Below the pieces are notes generated by a model that searched no databases, was not told the origin of the DNA, and saw only the letters and a program-made list of their open reading frames with translations. A stretch of 64,000 nucleotides of DNA from Halomonas sp. A11-A. GTDB lineage: Bacteria > Pseudomonadota > Gammaproteobacteria > Pseudomonadales > Halomonadaceae. A program made the position numbers and the translations under genes. Below, one piece after another: positions 1 to 8,116 of this stretch. Each line of letters starts with the position of its first letter. The stretch's first letter is position 1. The stretch covers positions 1-64,000 of the forward strand of contig NZ_QGTM01000016.1 of assembly GCF_003182195.1 (NCBI RefSeq). The letters run 5' to 3'.

Positions 1-1173
1 CGGGACCAGTGCCGCCAGCTTGGCGATGAAGTCCACCGCATCCCATTCGACATGCGTGGTCCCATTTCGCCACGGCGTCTTGAGCTGATACCGCACCCTA
101 CCCTGCGGTGAGATCGACAGCCGCTGCTCGCTGATCGCCGGGCGCGTGATGTAGCGGCACAGCTTTTCGAGCTTGTGGCTTTCGTGTGCTTCCGCGGCCA
201 CGCCGGCATGCAGCGAGAAGCCGCCGACCTTGCCGGCATCGCCCTCCAGCGAGCCTGCGTCACCGGGCAATGTTTGCAGCGTGACGACCTTGCGGCCAGC
301 GTCGCGACCGGTGGCGATGCGGTAGGTCATCGAACTCATCCGCAGCCCATCCATGCCGTCGTCGCTACCCGCGCTGTCGGACAGGAACACGGATTCGTCC
401 TCGCCTTCGAGCCAGCCGCGGCGCGACAGGTGCCGGCACACGCGATGCGCGATGGTGTTGGCGACCTGCGTCAGTTGCGCAGAGGTGGGGGCACGGGCGC
501 GGCGCAGGCGCGGCTTGCGCCGCGGGGGCTCGACGTTCGCGTCGTACACGCCGTCGAGCCACAGCATGTGGAAGTGAACATTCAGGTTCAGCGCGCTGCC
601 GAAGCGCTGGATCAGCGTTACCGCGCCGCATTGCGCCGTATCCCGTGGCACGCCGGCCTGATCGGCAAGCCAACCGGCGATCACACGATGCACGATGCCC
701 AGCACCGGGCCGATCGCCTCAGGCTTGCTGGCGAACAGGAAGCGCAGCGGGTACGGAAAACTCAGCACCCATTGCCGCACCGGCCGCGGGCCGAACACCT
801 CGTCCACCAGATGCCGCGCCGACTCGGCCATGCGCCGTGCGCCGCAGCTCGGGCACAGCCCGCGCTTCTTGCAGGAATACGCCACCAGCCTCTCGGCACG
901 ACAGTGCTCGCAGACCACGCGCAGGAAGCCGTGCTCGAGCACGCCGCAGCGCAGGTAGGTCTCGAACTCCTCGCGCACATACTCGGGCAGCGGGCGGTCT
1001 TCGGCCTCAAGACGCGCGATGAAGTCCGGGTAGTGCGCCTGCACCAGCGAATACAGCAGCGTGCGCTCGGGACGGTGAGGCGCATAGCGAGCCGTGGGCA
1101 GATGCGCTGCCGGCGACGTTGCGTGCGCCACGGCATCCTGCAGCTGCGACACGGTCGCGGCGAGGCGCGGCAC
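1..1173 (-). CDS. IS91-family transposase, partial (runs off the window)
   Basis: An open minus-strand frame reaches the window edge with no stop, giving at least 391 codons. It reads a Cys-rich zinc-binding N-terminus (CEHC, then SCKKRGLCPSC), an HUH-like motif (NVHFHMLWLDG), and a later CRYITRP segment carrying the probable catalytic tyrosine, all typical of IS91/IS801-type rolling-circle transposases. The C-terminus lies outside. No ATG is seen at the front: the frame is open back to 1227 and GTG at 1173 is the best visible start, so the true start may have been lost at the junction with the opposite-strand fragment near 1229. Long ORFs on the plus strand here are antisense shadows. Confidence 0.8.
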   Translation of the reverse strand, partial: MPRLAATVSQLQDAVAHATSPAAHLPTARYAPHRPERTLLYSLVQAHYPDFIARLEAEDRPLPEYVREEFETYLRCGVLEHGFLRVVCEHCRAERLVAYSCKKRGLCPSCGARRMAESARHLVDEVFGPRPVRQWVLSFPYPLRFLFASKPEAIGPVLGIVHRVIAGWLADQAGVPRDTAQCGAVTLIQRFGSALNLNVHFHMLWLDGVYDANVEPPRRKPRLRRARAPTSAQLTQVANTIAHRVCRHLSRRGWLEGEDESVFLSDSAGSDDGMDGLRMSSMTYRIATGRDAGRKVVTLQTLPGDAGSLEGDAGKVGGFSLHAGVAAEAHESHKLEKLCRYITRPAISEQRLSISPQGRVRYQLKTPWRNGTTHVEWDAVDFIAKLAALVP

Positions 1174-1228
1174 GAAACACTCCGGTGCAGGGAATGGCTG
1201 CTCAGGCTTGCGCCCGCCCCGGCCGGTT

Positions 1229-1807
1229 CATATCGGCCTTTATGAGCTGCACCTCACACCGCTGGAGCTGATCGACCGCATTGCCGCGCTGGTTCCCCCG
1301 CCACGCACCCACCGGCACCGCTATTTTGGCGTGTTGGCACCCAACTCGCCGCTCAGGGCTGCGGTGACGGCGCTGGCGACACCGGCGCAAGCCGCTCCCG
1401 TGCTGGGCGCGTCGATCAGCACGGGGGAGTGCGCGCCTGGTGTGGTACCGATGAGCAGCGCGCTGCCATCCCAGAGCGAGCCGGTGCTGCCCAAGCGTGC
1501 AGCGCACTACCTGTGGGCGGTGCTGATCGCCCGCATCTACGAGGTGTTCCCCCTCTTGTGTCCGCTGTGTGGCGGGCATATGCGCATCATCGCGTTCATT
1601 ACGCACAGCGCTGACATCCGGCACATCCTGGACCACATCGGGGCAGATTCAGAGCCACCCCGCATCTCCCCGGCGCGCGGGCCACCGCTGTGGGATGACT
1701 GTAGTGATGCGCAGATGGATGACGGGGCGCAAACCGAGCCAGCAGACTGGGACCTAGCGGCGCAACCGGCACCGGACTTTGAGGTCGATCAGCGCATCAG
1801 TTGGTGA
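1229..1807 (+). pseudogene. IS91-family transposase C-terminal fragment
   Basis: The plus-strand frame from about 1229 reads YELHLTPLELIDRIAALVPP followed by HRYFGVLAPNSPLR, the conserved C-terminal part of IS91-type transposases, then a CPLCGGHMRIIAFI zinc-ribbon-like tail and a stop at 1807. Everything upstream of this motif in the frame is antisense to the neighbouring minus-strand transposase, so this is a 5'-truncated copy. The minus-strand copy happens to leave the window at the equivalent AALVP position. The two pieces are divergent and cannot come from one intact element. Confidence 0.75.
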
Positions 1808-2049
1808 ATGAACAAAGCGGCGATTTTGACTTGCCGCGAACTGGCTCTGCGCCCGGTACACGCCGAGCGCCACAAATCACTCTCCTGAACGCCAAACCCT
1901 GGTGGTGAACCTGACACCTGGGCGGGAAAATCGAGTGTCTCAGCCGGCTTGATGGCGCTTCCGCGGTGCGATACTTGGCCTCATGCGGTTAAAACGCCTA
2001 TCCGTGTCCGGTATATTGGCCCAAGGGGACCACTCGCAGGGGATACTTG

Positions 2050-2433
2050 ATGCGACAGGACGACGACGCTGCACTCGCTTCCGGTACTACATCCGATGGC
2101 TGGTTCACCCGGCTCCGGCGTTCGCTGCTGGCGCGCCTTGGCAATACCGGGCTCGTGCTGGGGACGTTGTTCTTCGCCGCCTCGCTCACGCCCAGCCTCA
2201 CGCCACGGATCACGGTCGCGCAGGCGGTGCTGTCGGGCATGTGCCTGGCCGCCGGCTACGGCCTGGGCGTGCTGCTGCGCTGGCTGTGGGGATACCTGGA
2301 GCTGCCGCTCCCCGGGCCGGCGGGACAGCCGCGTCGCCGCCGTATCGCGGTCGTCGCCTGCGCGGTCATCGCCGCGCTCGCGCTTTGGCGCAGCAGCTCA
2401 ACCAGTTCGTCAACGCCCTGCGCCCGCGGTTGA
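2050..2433 (+). pseudogene. truncated membrane protein, N-terminal part of an alpha/beta-hydrolase family protein
   Basis: The frame reads GLVLGTLFFAASLTPSLTPR, then VLSGMCLAAGYGLGVLLRWLW and YLELPLP. This resembles the N-terminal membrane domain of Abhydrolase_9-type proteins. Two or three hydrophobic segments are visible, then the similarity stops at about residue 115 and a short unrelated tail ends at 2433. The hydrolase domain is absent, so the gene is a remnant joined to foreign sequence. The track frame begins at TTG 2047, but the ATG at 2050 behind a GGGGA stretch is the likelier start. The 240 bp between the IS91 fragment and this gene hold nothing I can identify. Confidence 0.6.
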
Positions 2434-2478
2434 AGGCGATGGGCCACTGACGAGGCTTTGCGCCGGGGGAGCAACTGG

Positions 2479-3093
2479 ATGAACCGGTATCGCACCACAG
2501 GATCACAGGGCAGCGCCGAGCCCGGCTCAGGTGGCCGGGTAATGGCCAACAGGCTCGGCATCACCGACCAGGAGAGCCTGGACGAGGCCGAAGCCGAGCT
2601 GCTGCTGAAGCTGTACGAGGAGGTGTTCGGTTCGCTGGCGGAAGATCAGCCGCTTGATACCGCGCTGCTCAAGCACTGGCATCACCGCTGGCTCGGCAGC
2701 CTCTACGACTGGGCGGGGGAAGAGCGCCAGGTCAATCTGGAGAAGGATGGCTTCCCCTTCGCTGCCGCGAGACAGCTGCCCTTTCTGCTGCGCGAGCTGG
2801 ATCAGAAGTGGCTGAACCGGCTGACGCCCTGCAGCGGCATGAGCCGCGAGGAGGCGATAGACGCCATCGCCCAGGTCCATGTCGAGCTGATCCTGGTGCA
2901 TCCCTTCAGAGAGGGAAACGGCCGCATCGCCCGTCTACTGGCCGATGCCATGGCCTATCAGGCGGGGCTGGGGCTACTGAATTACGATGACTGGAGAGTG
3001 AACAAGGAGGCCTATATCCAGGCCATTCATGCTGGGTTCGACGGTGACTATGCGCCGATGATGGAGCGGGTCAGGCAAGCGGCAGGGACTTGA
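2479..3093 (+). CDS. Fic family protein (probable AMP transferase)
   Basis: About 204 residues from ATG 2479. The Fic signature HPFREGNGRIARL matches HxFx(D/E)GNGRxxR, with the catalytic His and the nucleotide-binding Asn-Gly-Arg. Upstream, LYDWAGEERQVNL fits the flap region of the fold. The family normally transfers AMP from ATP to a hydroxyl on a target protein; no target can be inferred here. The N-terminus MNRYRTTGS resembles the usual start of bacterial Fic proteins, which is why I prefer 2479 over the TTG at 2458. It lies directly upstream of a truncated hsdR; Fic genes are common passengers in type I restriction-modification loci. No obvious (S/T)xxxE(G/N) inhibitory helix is seen. Confidence 0.9.
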   Translation: MNRYRTTGSQGSAEPGSGGRVMANRLGITDQESLDEAEAELLLKLYEEVFGSLAEDQPLDTALLKHWHHRWLGSLYDWAGEERQVNLEKDGFPFAAARQLPFLLRELDQKWLNRLTPCSGMSREEAIDAIAQVHVELILVHPFREGNGRIARLLADAMAYQAGLGLLNYDDWRVNKEAYIQAIHAGFDGDYAPMMERVRQAAGT

Positions 3094-3235
3094 AGCGGGA
3101 CTTGCCGGAGCGAAGCCGGGCTTCGATGCCGCGGCTGGCCTCGCCGGTCTCCACGGCGGTGGAGGAGGCAACGCTCTTCAGGAGGGCGTCACGGCTCACG
3201 GTACGGCGCTGCTTGGGGGGGCGGGATGTGGTCAT
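3071..3235 (-). CDS. small hypothetical protein, convergent with fic
   Basis: A 54-codon minus-strand frame starts at ATG 3235 behind a good Shine-Dalgarno (AAGGAGAG, 8 nt spacing) and overlaps the last 23 nt of fic. It is Arg/Lys/Ser-rich, starting MTTSRPPKQRRTVSRDALLK and ending FKSLPLA. I do not recognise a family. It could be a small regulator or antitoxin-like protein of the fic/hsdR locus, or the remnant of a gene from before rearrangement. The ribosome binding site is the main reason to list it. Confidence 0.4.
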   Translation of the reverse strand: MTTSRPPKQRRTVSRDALLKSVASSTAVETGEASRGIEARLRSGKSRFKSLPLA

Positions 3236-3321
3236 GCCTGTCTCTCCTTGCTGATATGCTCATTTTACGCGCATACCGCGCCCCCTGCATCAAACACCCT
3301 ACAGCACCTTGGAGCTACGGC

Positions 3322-4695
3322 ATGGCAGGACCCGAGTACACGGATGTCGAGAAGCCCTTTATCGACCAGTTGGTCGGTCAGGGCTGGGAGTTCCTGGCCG
3401 GCTCGGTGGACGATCCCGCCGTGACCCACCGCGAGAGCTTCGCCCAGGTAGTGATGGAGCCCCTGCTGCGCGAGCGGCTGCGCCGGATCAACCTGCGCGA
3501 CGGCGAGCCCTGGCTCGATGAGGCGCGCCTGGATCAGGCCGTCGCCGCCATCACCCGGCTGCCGGCCAGCAGGGTCCTGGAGGCCAACCAGCAGGCCACT
3601 GAGTTACTGCTGGGCGGCCTGCCAGTGGAGGGGCTGGAGGGCTGGGACGGCGGCCGCGGCCAGACCCTGCGCTATATCGACTGGGACGAGCCCGCCAACA
3701 ACTTCTTCACGGTGGTCAACCAGTTCAAGGTGAAGTGCCCGCCCGGCCACGATGGCGCCAAGGTCCACGTGATCCCGGACCTGGTGTTGTTCGTCAATGG
3801 CATCCCGCTGGTGGTGGTGGAGTGCAAGAGCCGCAGCGTGCCGGAGGGGCTCAGCCAGGCGGTGGACCAGCTGCGCCGCTACCACGACCAGCGCTTCCTG
3901 GAGGGCGAGGTCGGCGAGCACGAAGGGGCACCTGCGCTGTTCGCCACCAGCCAGTTTCTGGTGGCCAGCAACTTCGACGAGGCCCGAGTCGGGACCATCG
4001 GCGCCCGCTTCGCCCACTACCTGAGCTGGAAGACGGTGGCGCCGATGCGCGAGGCGGAGGTGGCCATCGATCTCGGCGTGGCGGACCTCTCTGCCCAGCA
4101 GCGCCTGATCGCCGGCATGCTTACCCGGGCCAACCTGCTCGACATCGTGCGCCACTACACCCTGTTCATGAACGTCGGCGGCCAGACCATCAAGCTGGTG
4201 TGCCGCTACCAGCAGTTCCGCGGCGTCACCCGGGCCATGGAGCGCCTGAAGAGCGGCAAGACCCGCCGCCAGGATGGTGAGGCCGACCGGCGTGGCGGCA
4301 TCGTCTGGCACACCCAGGGCAGCGGCAAGAGCCTCTCCATGGTCTTCCTGGTGCGCAAGCTGCGCACCGACCCAACGCTGCGTCGTTTCAAGGTGGTGGT
4401 CATCACCGACCGCAAGGACCTGCAGGCCCAGCTCTCCGCCACCGCCGAACTCACCGGCGAGAGCGTCGAGAAGGCCGGCAACACTGCCCAGCTCAAGAAG
4501 CTGCTGGGCCGCGACGGCCCCGGCCTGGTGTTCGGCACGATCCAGAAGTACCGCGATCCGGACGCCGAGGGGGAGGAGGGTCAGGGCGACGAGGAGGCTG
4601 GCGCCGGTGCCGGGCTCGACACCGGCCGCCGTGATGCCGCCGAGCCAACTCCCTATGCCAACGGCACGCCTAGCAGTCTGTCGGGTTTTCGATAA
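3322..4695 (+). pseudogene. hsdR: type I restriction enzyme subunit R, 3'-truncated by an insertion sequence
   Basis: HsdR is the nuclease/translocase subunit of type I restriction systems. The preserved N-terminal part (about 449 residues up to the IS edge at 4668) holds the PD-(D/E)xK nuclease core (IPDLVLFVNG...VVVECKS) and helicase Walker A (WHTQGSGKSLSM), followed by VVITDRKDLQ and FGTIQKY. Intact HsdR is about 1,000 residues, so the rest of the motor domain and C-terminus are gone; the frame ends inside the IS terminal repeat. No hsdR sequence resumes on the other side of the IS. ATG 3322 fits the conserved PEYTDVEKPFI start. No hsdM or hsdS is present in the window. Confidence 0.88.
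4669..4684. repeat. IS1182-family left terminal inverted repeat
   Basis: The 16-bp sequence CCTAGCAGTCTGTCGG is perfectly complementary to 6250-6265 and marks the left IS end inside hsdR. Confidence 0.9.
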
Positions 4696-4740
4696 CGTCG
4701 TGAGATACTCGCTTCCAGCTGCCACCACCGGAACGTCGCC

Positions 4741-6096
4741 ATGAGCCGCTTCATCCCCGTTGACCGCCAGACCGACTATCTTCTGCCGCCTTCCGTGGAC
4801 GAGTGGCTGCCCGATGACCACCTGGCGCGCTTCGTCGTGGACGTCGTCGAGCAACTGGACCTCTCCGCGCTGACGCGTCGGTACGCCGGTCGGGGGCACA
4901 AGGCCCATCACCCTGCGGTGTTGCTGAGCCTGCTGGTCTACGGCTATGCCACCGGGGTGTATTCCAGCCGCAAGATCGAGCGGGCCACCTATGACTCGGT
5001 GGCGTTCCGCTACCTGGCCGCCAACACCCATCCCGACCACGACACCCTGGCCACCTTCCGGCGGCGCTTCCTGCCCGAACTGGAGCAACTGTTCGTCCAG
5101 GTGCTATTGCTGGCCCGCGAGATGAAGCTGCTCAAGCTCGGCACCATCGCGCTGGATGGCACCAAGCTCAAGGCCAACGCCAGCAAGCACAAGGCGCTGT
5201 CGTATGGCCATGCCAAGAAGCTGGAGACGCAGTTCAAGGCCGAGGTAAAAGCGCTGACCCAGCGGGCCGAGTCCGCGGATCGGGATGACGCCGCCGATGG
5301 CATGGATATCCCGGCGGAGATTGCCCGTCGCGAACAGCGTCTGGCGGCGATCGCCGAGGCCAAGGCCAAGATCGAAGCGCGGGCCGAGGAGCGAGACGCC
5401 GTCGAACAAGCCGCCTACCAGGAAAAGGTGGCGCGCCGTGAGGCGCAGCGGAAGGCCGGAAAGACGCCTCGTGGGCGGGATCCCGAGCCACCGACGGGCG
5501 GCCCCCGCGACAAGGATCAGGTCAACCTCACCGACCCGCAATCACGCATCATGCCGGTCACCGGCAAGGCCTTCGATCAGTGCTACAACGCCCAGGCGGC
5601 CGTCGATACCGACACCCTGCTGGTCACCCACGTGCATGTCACCCAGGCGACCAACGACAAGCAGCAGGTCATGCCCTTACTGACGACCTGGCAGGGCTAC
5701 CCCGAGGCGCTGGGGCGCCCCAGTTGCCTGCTGGCCGACACGGGCTACTTCAGTGCGGCCAATGTCGATGCCTGCCATGCCCATGGCATCGAACCGCTGC
5801 TGGCCATGAAGCGCGATGTCCATCATCTCCCCGTGTTCGAGCGCTTCGCGGCGGATCCGCCCGCCCCGGCGAGTGAGGATCCCGTCGAGCAGATGGCGCA
5901 CCGCCTGAAGACCCGGGCGGGACGCGCCCTGTATGCGCTGCGCAAGCATACGGTGGAACCGGTCTTCGGCATCATCAAGCACGTGATGGGGTTCCGGCAG
6001 TTCTCGCTGCGTGGTCTCGACAACGTCAGTGGTGAATGGTGCTTGGCCACCCTGGCCTGGAACATCAAGCGGATGCACCGCCTGGCTGCCGGATGA
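4741..6096 (+). CDS. IS1182-family transposase
   Basis: A 451-residue transposase that looks intact. The N-terminal part (MSRFIPVDRQTDYLLPPS, then HPAVLLSLLVYGYATG) is the DUF772-type domain of IS1182/IS5-like transposases. A DDE core follows: LDGTKLKANASKHK with the first Asp, LADTGYFSAANV with the second, and the C-terminal VEPVFGIIKHVMGFRQF with the catalytic Glu. A charged coiled-coil insertion at about 160-260 sits between the first two acidic residues. ATG 4741 lies 57 bp inside the left terminal repeat. Confidence 0.93.
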   Translation: MSRFIPVDRQTDYLLPPSVDEWLPDDHLARFVVDVVEQLDLSALTRRYAGRGHKAHHPAVLLSLLVYGYATGVYSSRKIERATYDSVAFRYLAANTHPDHDTLATFRRRFLPELEQLFVQVLLLAREMKLLKLGTIALDGTKLKANASKHKALSYGHAKKLETQFKAEVKALTQRAESADRDDAADGMDIPAEIARREQRLAAIAEAKAKIEARAEERDAVEQAAYQEKVARREAQRKAGKTPRGRDPEPPTGGPRDKDQVNLTDPQSRIMPVTGKAFDQCYNAQAAVDTDTLLVTHVHVTQATNDKQQVMPLLTTWQGYPEALGRPSCLLADTGYFSAANVDACHAHGIEPLLAMKRDVHHLPVFERFAADPPAPASEDPVEQMAHRLKTRAGRALYALRKHTVEPVFGIIKHVMGFRQFSLRGLDNVSGEWCLATLAWNIKRMHRLAAG

Positions 6097-6228
6097 GGGG
6101 AGATCCCTCACCGGGTAGCGCGTCACCGGGGTCAGGAGCGGTGCAAGGCGAGGCAGGGAGGGCCAACAGCGACTCTCCCGCCACATGACCGACTACCCTG
6201 CGAAGAAACCAGAGAGGGGACGTTGCTT

Positions 6229-6384
6229 CTACGCTTCATGCCCTCTAATCCGACAGACTGCTAGGAACTCCCTCAGCCCTACAGCCGACACTCGAGGAGC
6301 AAGCTCTCCAGGCTGCTCTGGCTGGTGCTGGTCTGCCCAGCGGTCAAGCTCAGAAACAGCACGGTCATATGCGGCTTCAGACAT
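6229..6384 (-). pseudogene. small satellite gene truncated by the IS
   Basis: From ATG 6384 the frame reads MSEAAYDRAVSELDRWADQH and continues to about residue 40, where it enters the IS1182 right end at 6265; the last 11 codons are IS-derived. The start overlaps the end of the upstream primase gene by 8 nt, which suggests translational coupling. The function is unknown. Confidence 0.55.
6250..6265. repeat. IS1182-family right terminal inverted repeat
   Basis: CCGACAGACTGCTAGG is the exact complement of the left repeat and marks the right IS end. Confidence 0.9.
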
Positions 6385-6898
6385 CGCAACCGACCTCCTT
6401 GGCAGCACCACGCAGGCGACCAGCCGCTTGAGCCAGCCGCGCCAGATCCTCACGCGCCAGTACTTTGCCGGCTGCCACCGCCTCGGCGGCGAGCATCACC
6501 ACCAGCGCCTCTCGGGCCATGGCGGCCAGCACGTCGCGTGGCACCCATCGTTCTCCCTGGCGCTTGGCGGCGCGGAAGGCATCGTTATCGCGCCTGGGGA
6601 ACAACTCGTGCATGTCTATGCCCACGGCGGCCAGCACTTCGTCGGTTGAGCAGCCGGTAAAGCACTTGAGGAGAATGGTGCCGTCCTCGGTCTCTCGAAT
6701 GGCTAGGCTGGGCGATCGGTCGTCATGTGCAGGGCAGCACGCGAGCCATCGCCCGGGGCCATTGATCTTCACCTTGTCCAACTTCGCCAGCAGGTTGTGA
6801 ACATCGGCACCAAGTTTATTTTTATGCTGGGGGGGAGGGTGCAGGTGCCCCCCAAGTGCCTCTTTCATGTGGCAGGACGCAGTCGTTTTGTTGTACAT
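6377..6898 (-). CDS. primase-like protein with CHC2 zinc-binding domain
   Basis: About 173 residues. The central segment CCPAHDDRSPSLAIRE...LLKCFTGCS has the Cys/His spacing of the DnaG/P4-alpha CHC2 zinc-binding domain, which recognises the template during primer synthesis. No TOPRIM or helicase domain follows, so it is a stand-alone zinc module, as seen in P4-like satellite elements. Two starts compete. ATG 6904 overlaps the preceding ORF stop as ATGA but sits 1 nt from the GGAGG. ATG 6898 has 7 nt spacing and is preferred. The Ala-rich helical tail after residue 120 is unassigned. Confidence 0.75.
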   Translation of the reverse strand: MYNKTTASCHMKEALGGHLHPPPQHKNKLGADVHNLLAKLDKVKINGPGRWLACCPAHDDRSPSLAIRETEDGTILLKCFTGCSTDEVLAAVGIDMHELFPRRDNDAFRAAKRQGERWVPRDVLAAMAREALVVMLAAEAVAAGKVLAREDLARLAQAAGRLRGAAKEVGCDV

Positions 6899-6900
6899 GA

Positions 6901-7011
6901 TCATTCCTCCGTCGCCTCACGGCGGTGGTGGTTTTTGGGCTGGCATTTCGGTCGGATAGATCCGGTTAGCCAGCGACAGGCGGCCGCCAGGGCATGAGCG
7001 ATTTCATACAT
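6901..7011 (-). CDS. 36-residue ORF between alpA and the primase gene
   Basis: ATG 7011 overlaps the alpA stop region and the TGA at 6903-6901 overlaps the ATG at 6904 of the primase frame (ATGA). The product starts MYEIAHALAAACRWLTG and ends RREATEE. The tight overlaps on both sides argue for a real, translationally coupled small gene; no family is recognised. Confidence 0.4.
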   Translation of the reverse strand: MYEIAHALAAACRWLTGSIRPKCQPKNHHRREATEE

Positions 7012-7234
7012 GGCCAGTACCCCCGTGGGAGCGGCTGGCCTCGATCCGCTCCATGATCCAGGCATCGACCTCGGCCTCAATCCATGCGACTGAACGCCCT
7101 AGAACCTGTACTGGTGGGGGGAATTCACCTTTGGTGAGAAGGCGGTGTAACGTGGTATTTGAGAACCCGCAGCGCTGGAGCACCTCGGAGCGCCGGATGA
7201 GGGTGGGGCGGTACGTCTTGGACGGTCTGGCCAT
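7004..7234 (-). CDS. AlpA-family helix-turn-helix regulator
   Basis: 76 residues. The pattern LIRRSEVLQRCGFSNTTLHR, then GEFPPPVQVLGRSVAWIEAEVDAWI, is the AlpA/MerR-like winged helix found in P4 satellites and cryptic prophages such as CP4-57, where it activates integrase or excision genes. It lies at the head of the minus-strand satellite genes with an AGAGG ribosome binding site before ATG 7234. In this context it probably controls excision or the primase operon; that is inference. Confidence 0.88.
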   Translation of the reverse strand: MARPSKTYRPTLIRRSEVLQRCGFSNTTLHRLLTKGEFPPPVQVLGRSVAWIEAEVDAWIMERIEASRSHGGTGHV

Positions 7235-7339
7235 GTCTCGGAACCTCTTGGTTTATTGAGATATGACCAAGGCTAGGAGAGCGGCGCCCGGCGGAAAACG
7301 GGCGCATGCACAGGAAAAGGGGTTTTCTGTACAGGTGTC

Positions 7340-8062
7340 TTATTTTTTGCGTGGCCTACCCCTCTTCGAGGCATACTCTGGAGCGGCCGGCCGAATGGCG
7401 TCCTTGATCTTCTCTAGCGACTGGGGCCAACGCCTAGAGGACTCGTCACGACTGGCTTCCCTGGCGGCACTTTCTTCTTTAACCAAGGCGTGCACCTTTG
7501 CGGCCATTTTGCTGAGTGTTAGTTCTTCGGCGTGGTCCTCTTTCCAGATCTCGGCAGCTCTCTCCCGCATCCATAGGCGACCTTCTTCCCGGTCAGACTC
7601 GACTTCTTTTAAACCAGCCTTGCGCAGTTCTTCACGCTTTTCATTCTTTTTTACTTTCTCCTCAGCCTGAATTAGCTTGTGAATCACCTCCCTGCTGGGC
7701 AACGTCAGGCGACCATATAGATAACCGATAATTAATAGATGATGATGGTCTTGACATTTTTCTGTGGCCAGATCTTTTATCATCTCATGGGCAAGTCGAT
7801 TGCACTCCCGAGCGACCGAGACCTGCCCGGAACTCTGGTGCCACCAATCCGGTAGACGGCCGCTTTCTTGAATCACCGTTGCAAGCAGTTTGGCCAGGCT
7901 GGTGGTCTCCAAATCTGGATGCAGCGTCTCGAGTTCAAACGCGAATAAGCCGATCCCTTCTTTCGCCAGGATGTCTACTACCGATATTTCGTCATTGGCC
8001 ATTATGCGGCTCCTCGCATACTCCAGGGAGAGAGGGTTGGCGGGCATGGTGAAGATGGCCAT
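7340..8062 (-). CDS. hypothetical protein of the integrated element
   Basis: 240 residues with no family that I recognise. The N-terminal half is mixed (VVDILAKEGIGLFAFELETL). The second half is a long charged helix (about 130-215, with EEKVKKNEKREELRKAGLKE and many Glu/Arg). The end is basic, KRGRPRKK, resembling an AT-hook. This suggests a DNA-binding or coiled-coil protein. Base composition is lower in GC than in neighbouring core genes, consistent with transfer. It lies between integrase and alpA in the same orientation. Confidence 0.6.
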   Translation of the reverse strand: MAIFTMPANPLSLEYARSRIMANDEISVVDILAKEGIGLFAFELETLHPDLETTSLAKLLATVIQESGRLPDWWHQSSGQVSVARECNRLAHEMIKDLATEKCQDHHHLLIIGYLYGRLTLPSREVIHKLIQAEEKVKKNEKREELRKAGLKEVESDREEGRLWMRERAAEIWKEDHAEELTLSKMAAKVHALVKEESAAREASRDESSRRWPQSLEKIKDAIRPAAPEYASKRGRPRKK

Positions 8063-8116
8063 GCTCTCGGGTTATCAGACCTAGCCGGCTGAAGGAGGCG
8101 GCCTCTGTCGCGCCTC

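Larger units (their letters stand above)
4669..6265 (+). mobile_element. complete IS1182-family insertion sequence
   Basis: The element is bounded by perfect 16-bp inverted repeats CCTAGCAGTCTGTCGG (4669-4684) and its complement (6250-6265), about 1.6 kb in all, with one full-length transposase. It truncates hsdR on the left and a small satellite gene on the right. No convincing target-site duplication flanks it: ggcacg on the left, aactcc on the right. An aactccct string occurs 14 bp outside the left end and directly outside the right end, which may be chance. Lack of a duplication and the unrelated flanks suggest an adjacent deletion after insertion. Confidence 0.85.

Noticed and set aside
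175..1245. 356-codon plus-strand ORF
   Set aside because: It is antisense to the IS91-type transposase, whose minus-strand frame has clear zinc and HUH-like motifs; the plus-strand product matches nothing.
2268..2450. Frame reading LAQQLNQFVNALRPRLKAMG as a gene end
   Set aside because: About 20 residues of plausible sequence after the truncated membrane gene, but no start or recognisable family; too little to annotate.
4647..6273. aactccct near both IS ends as an 8-bp target duplication
   Set aside because: The left copy is 14 bp away from the IS end while the right copy touches it, so it does not flank the element symmetrically.
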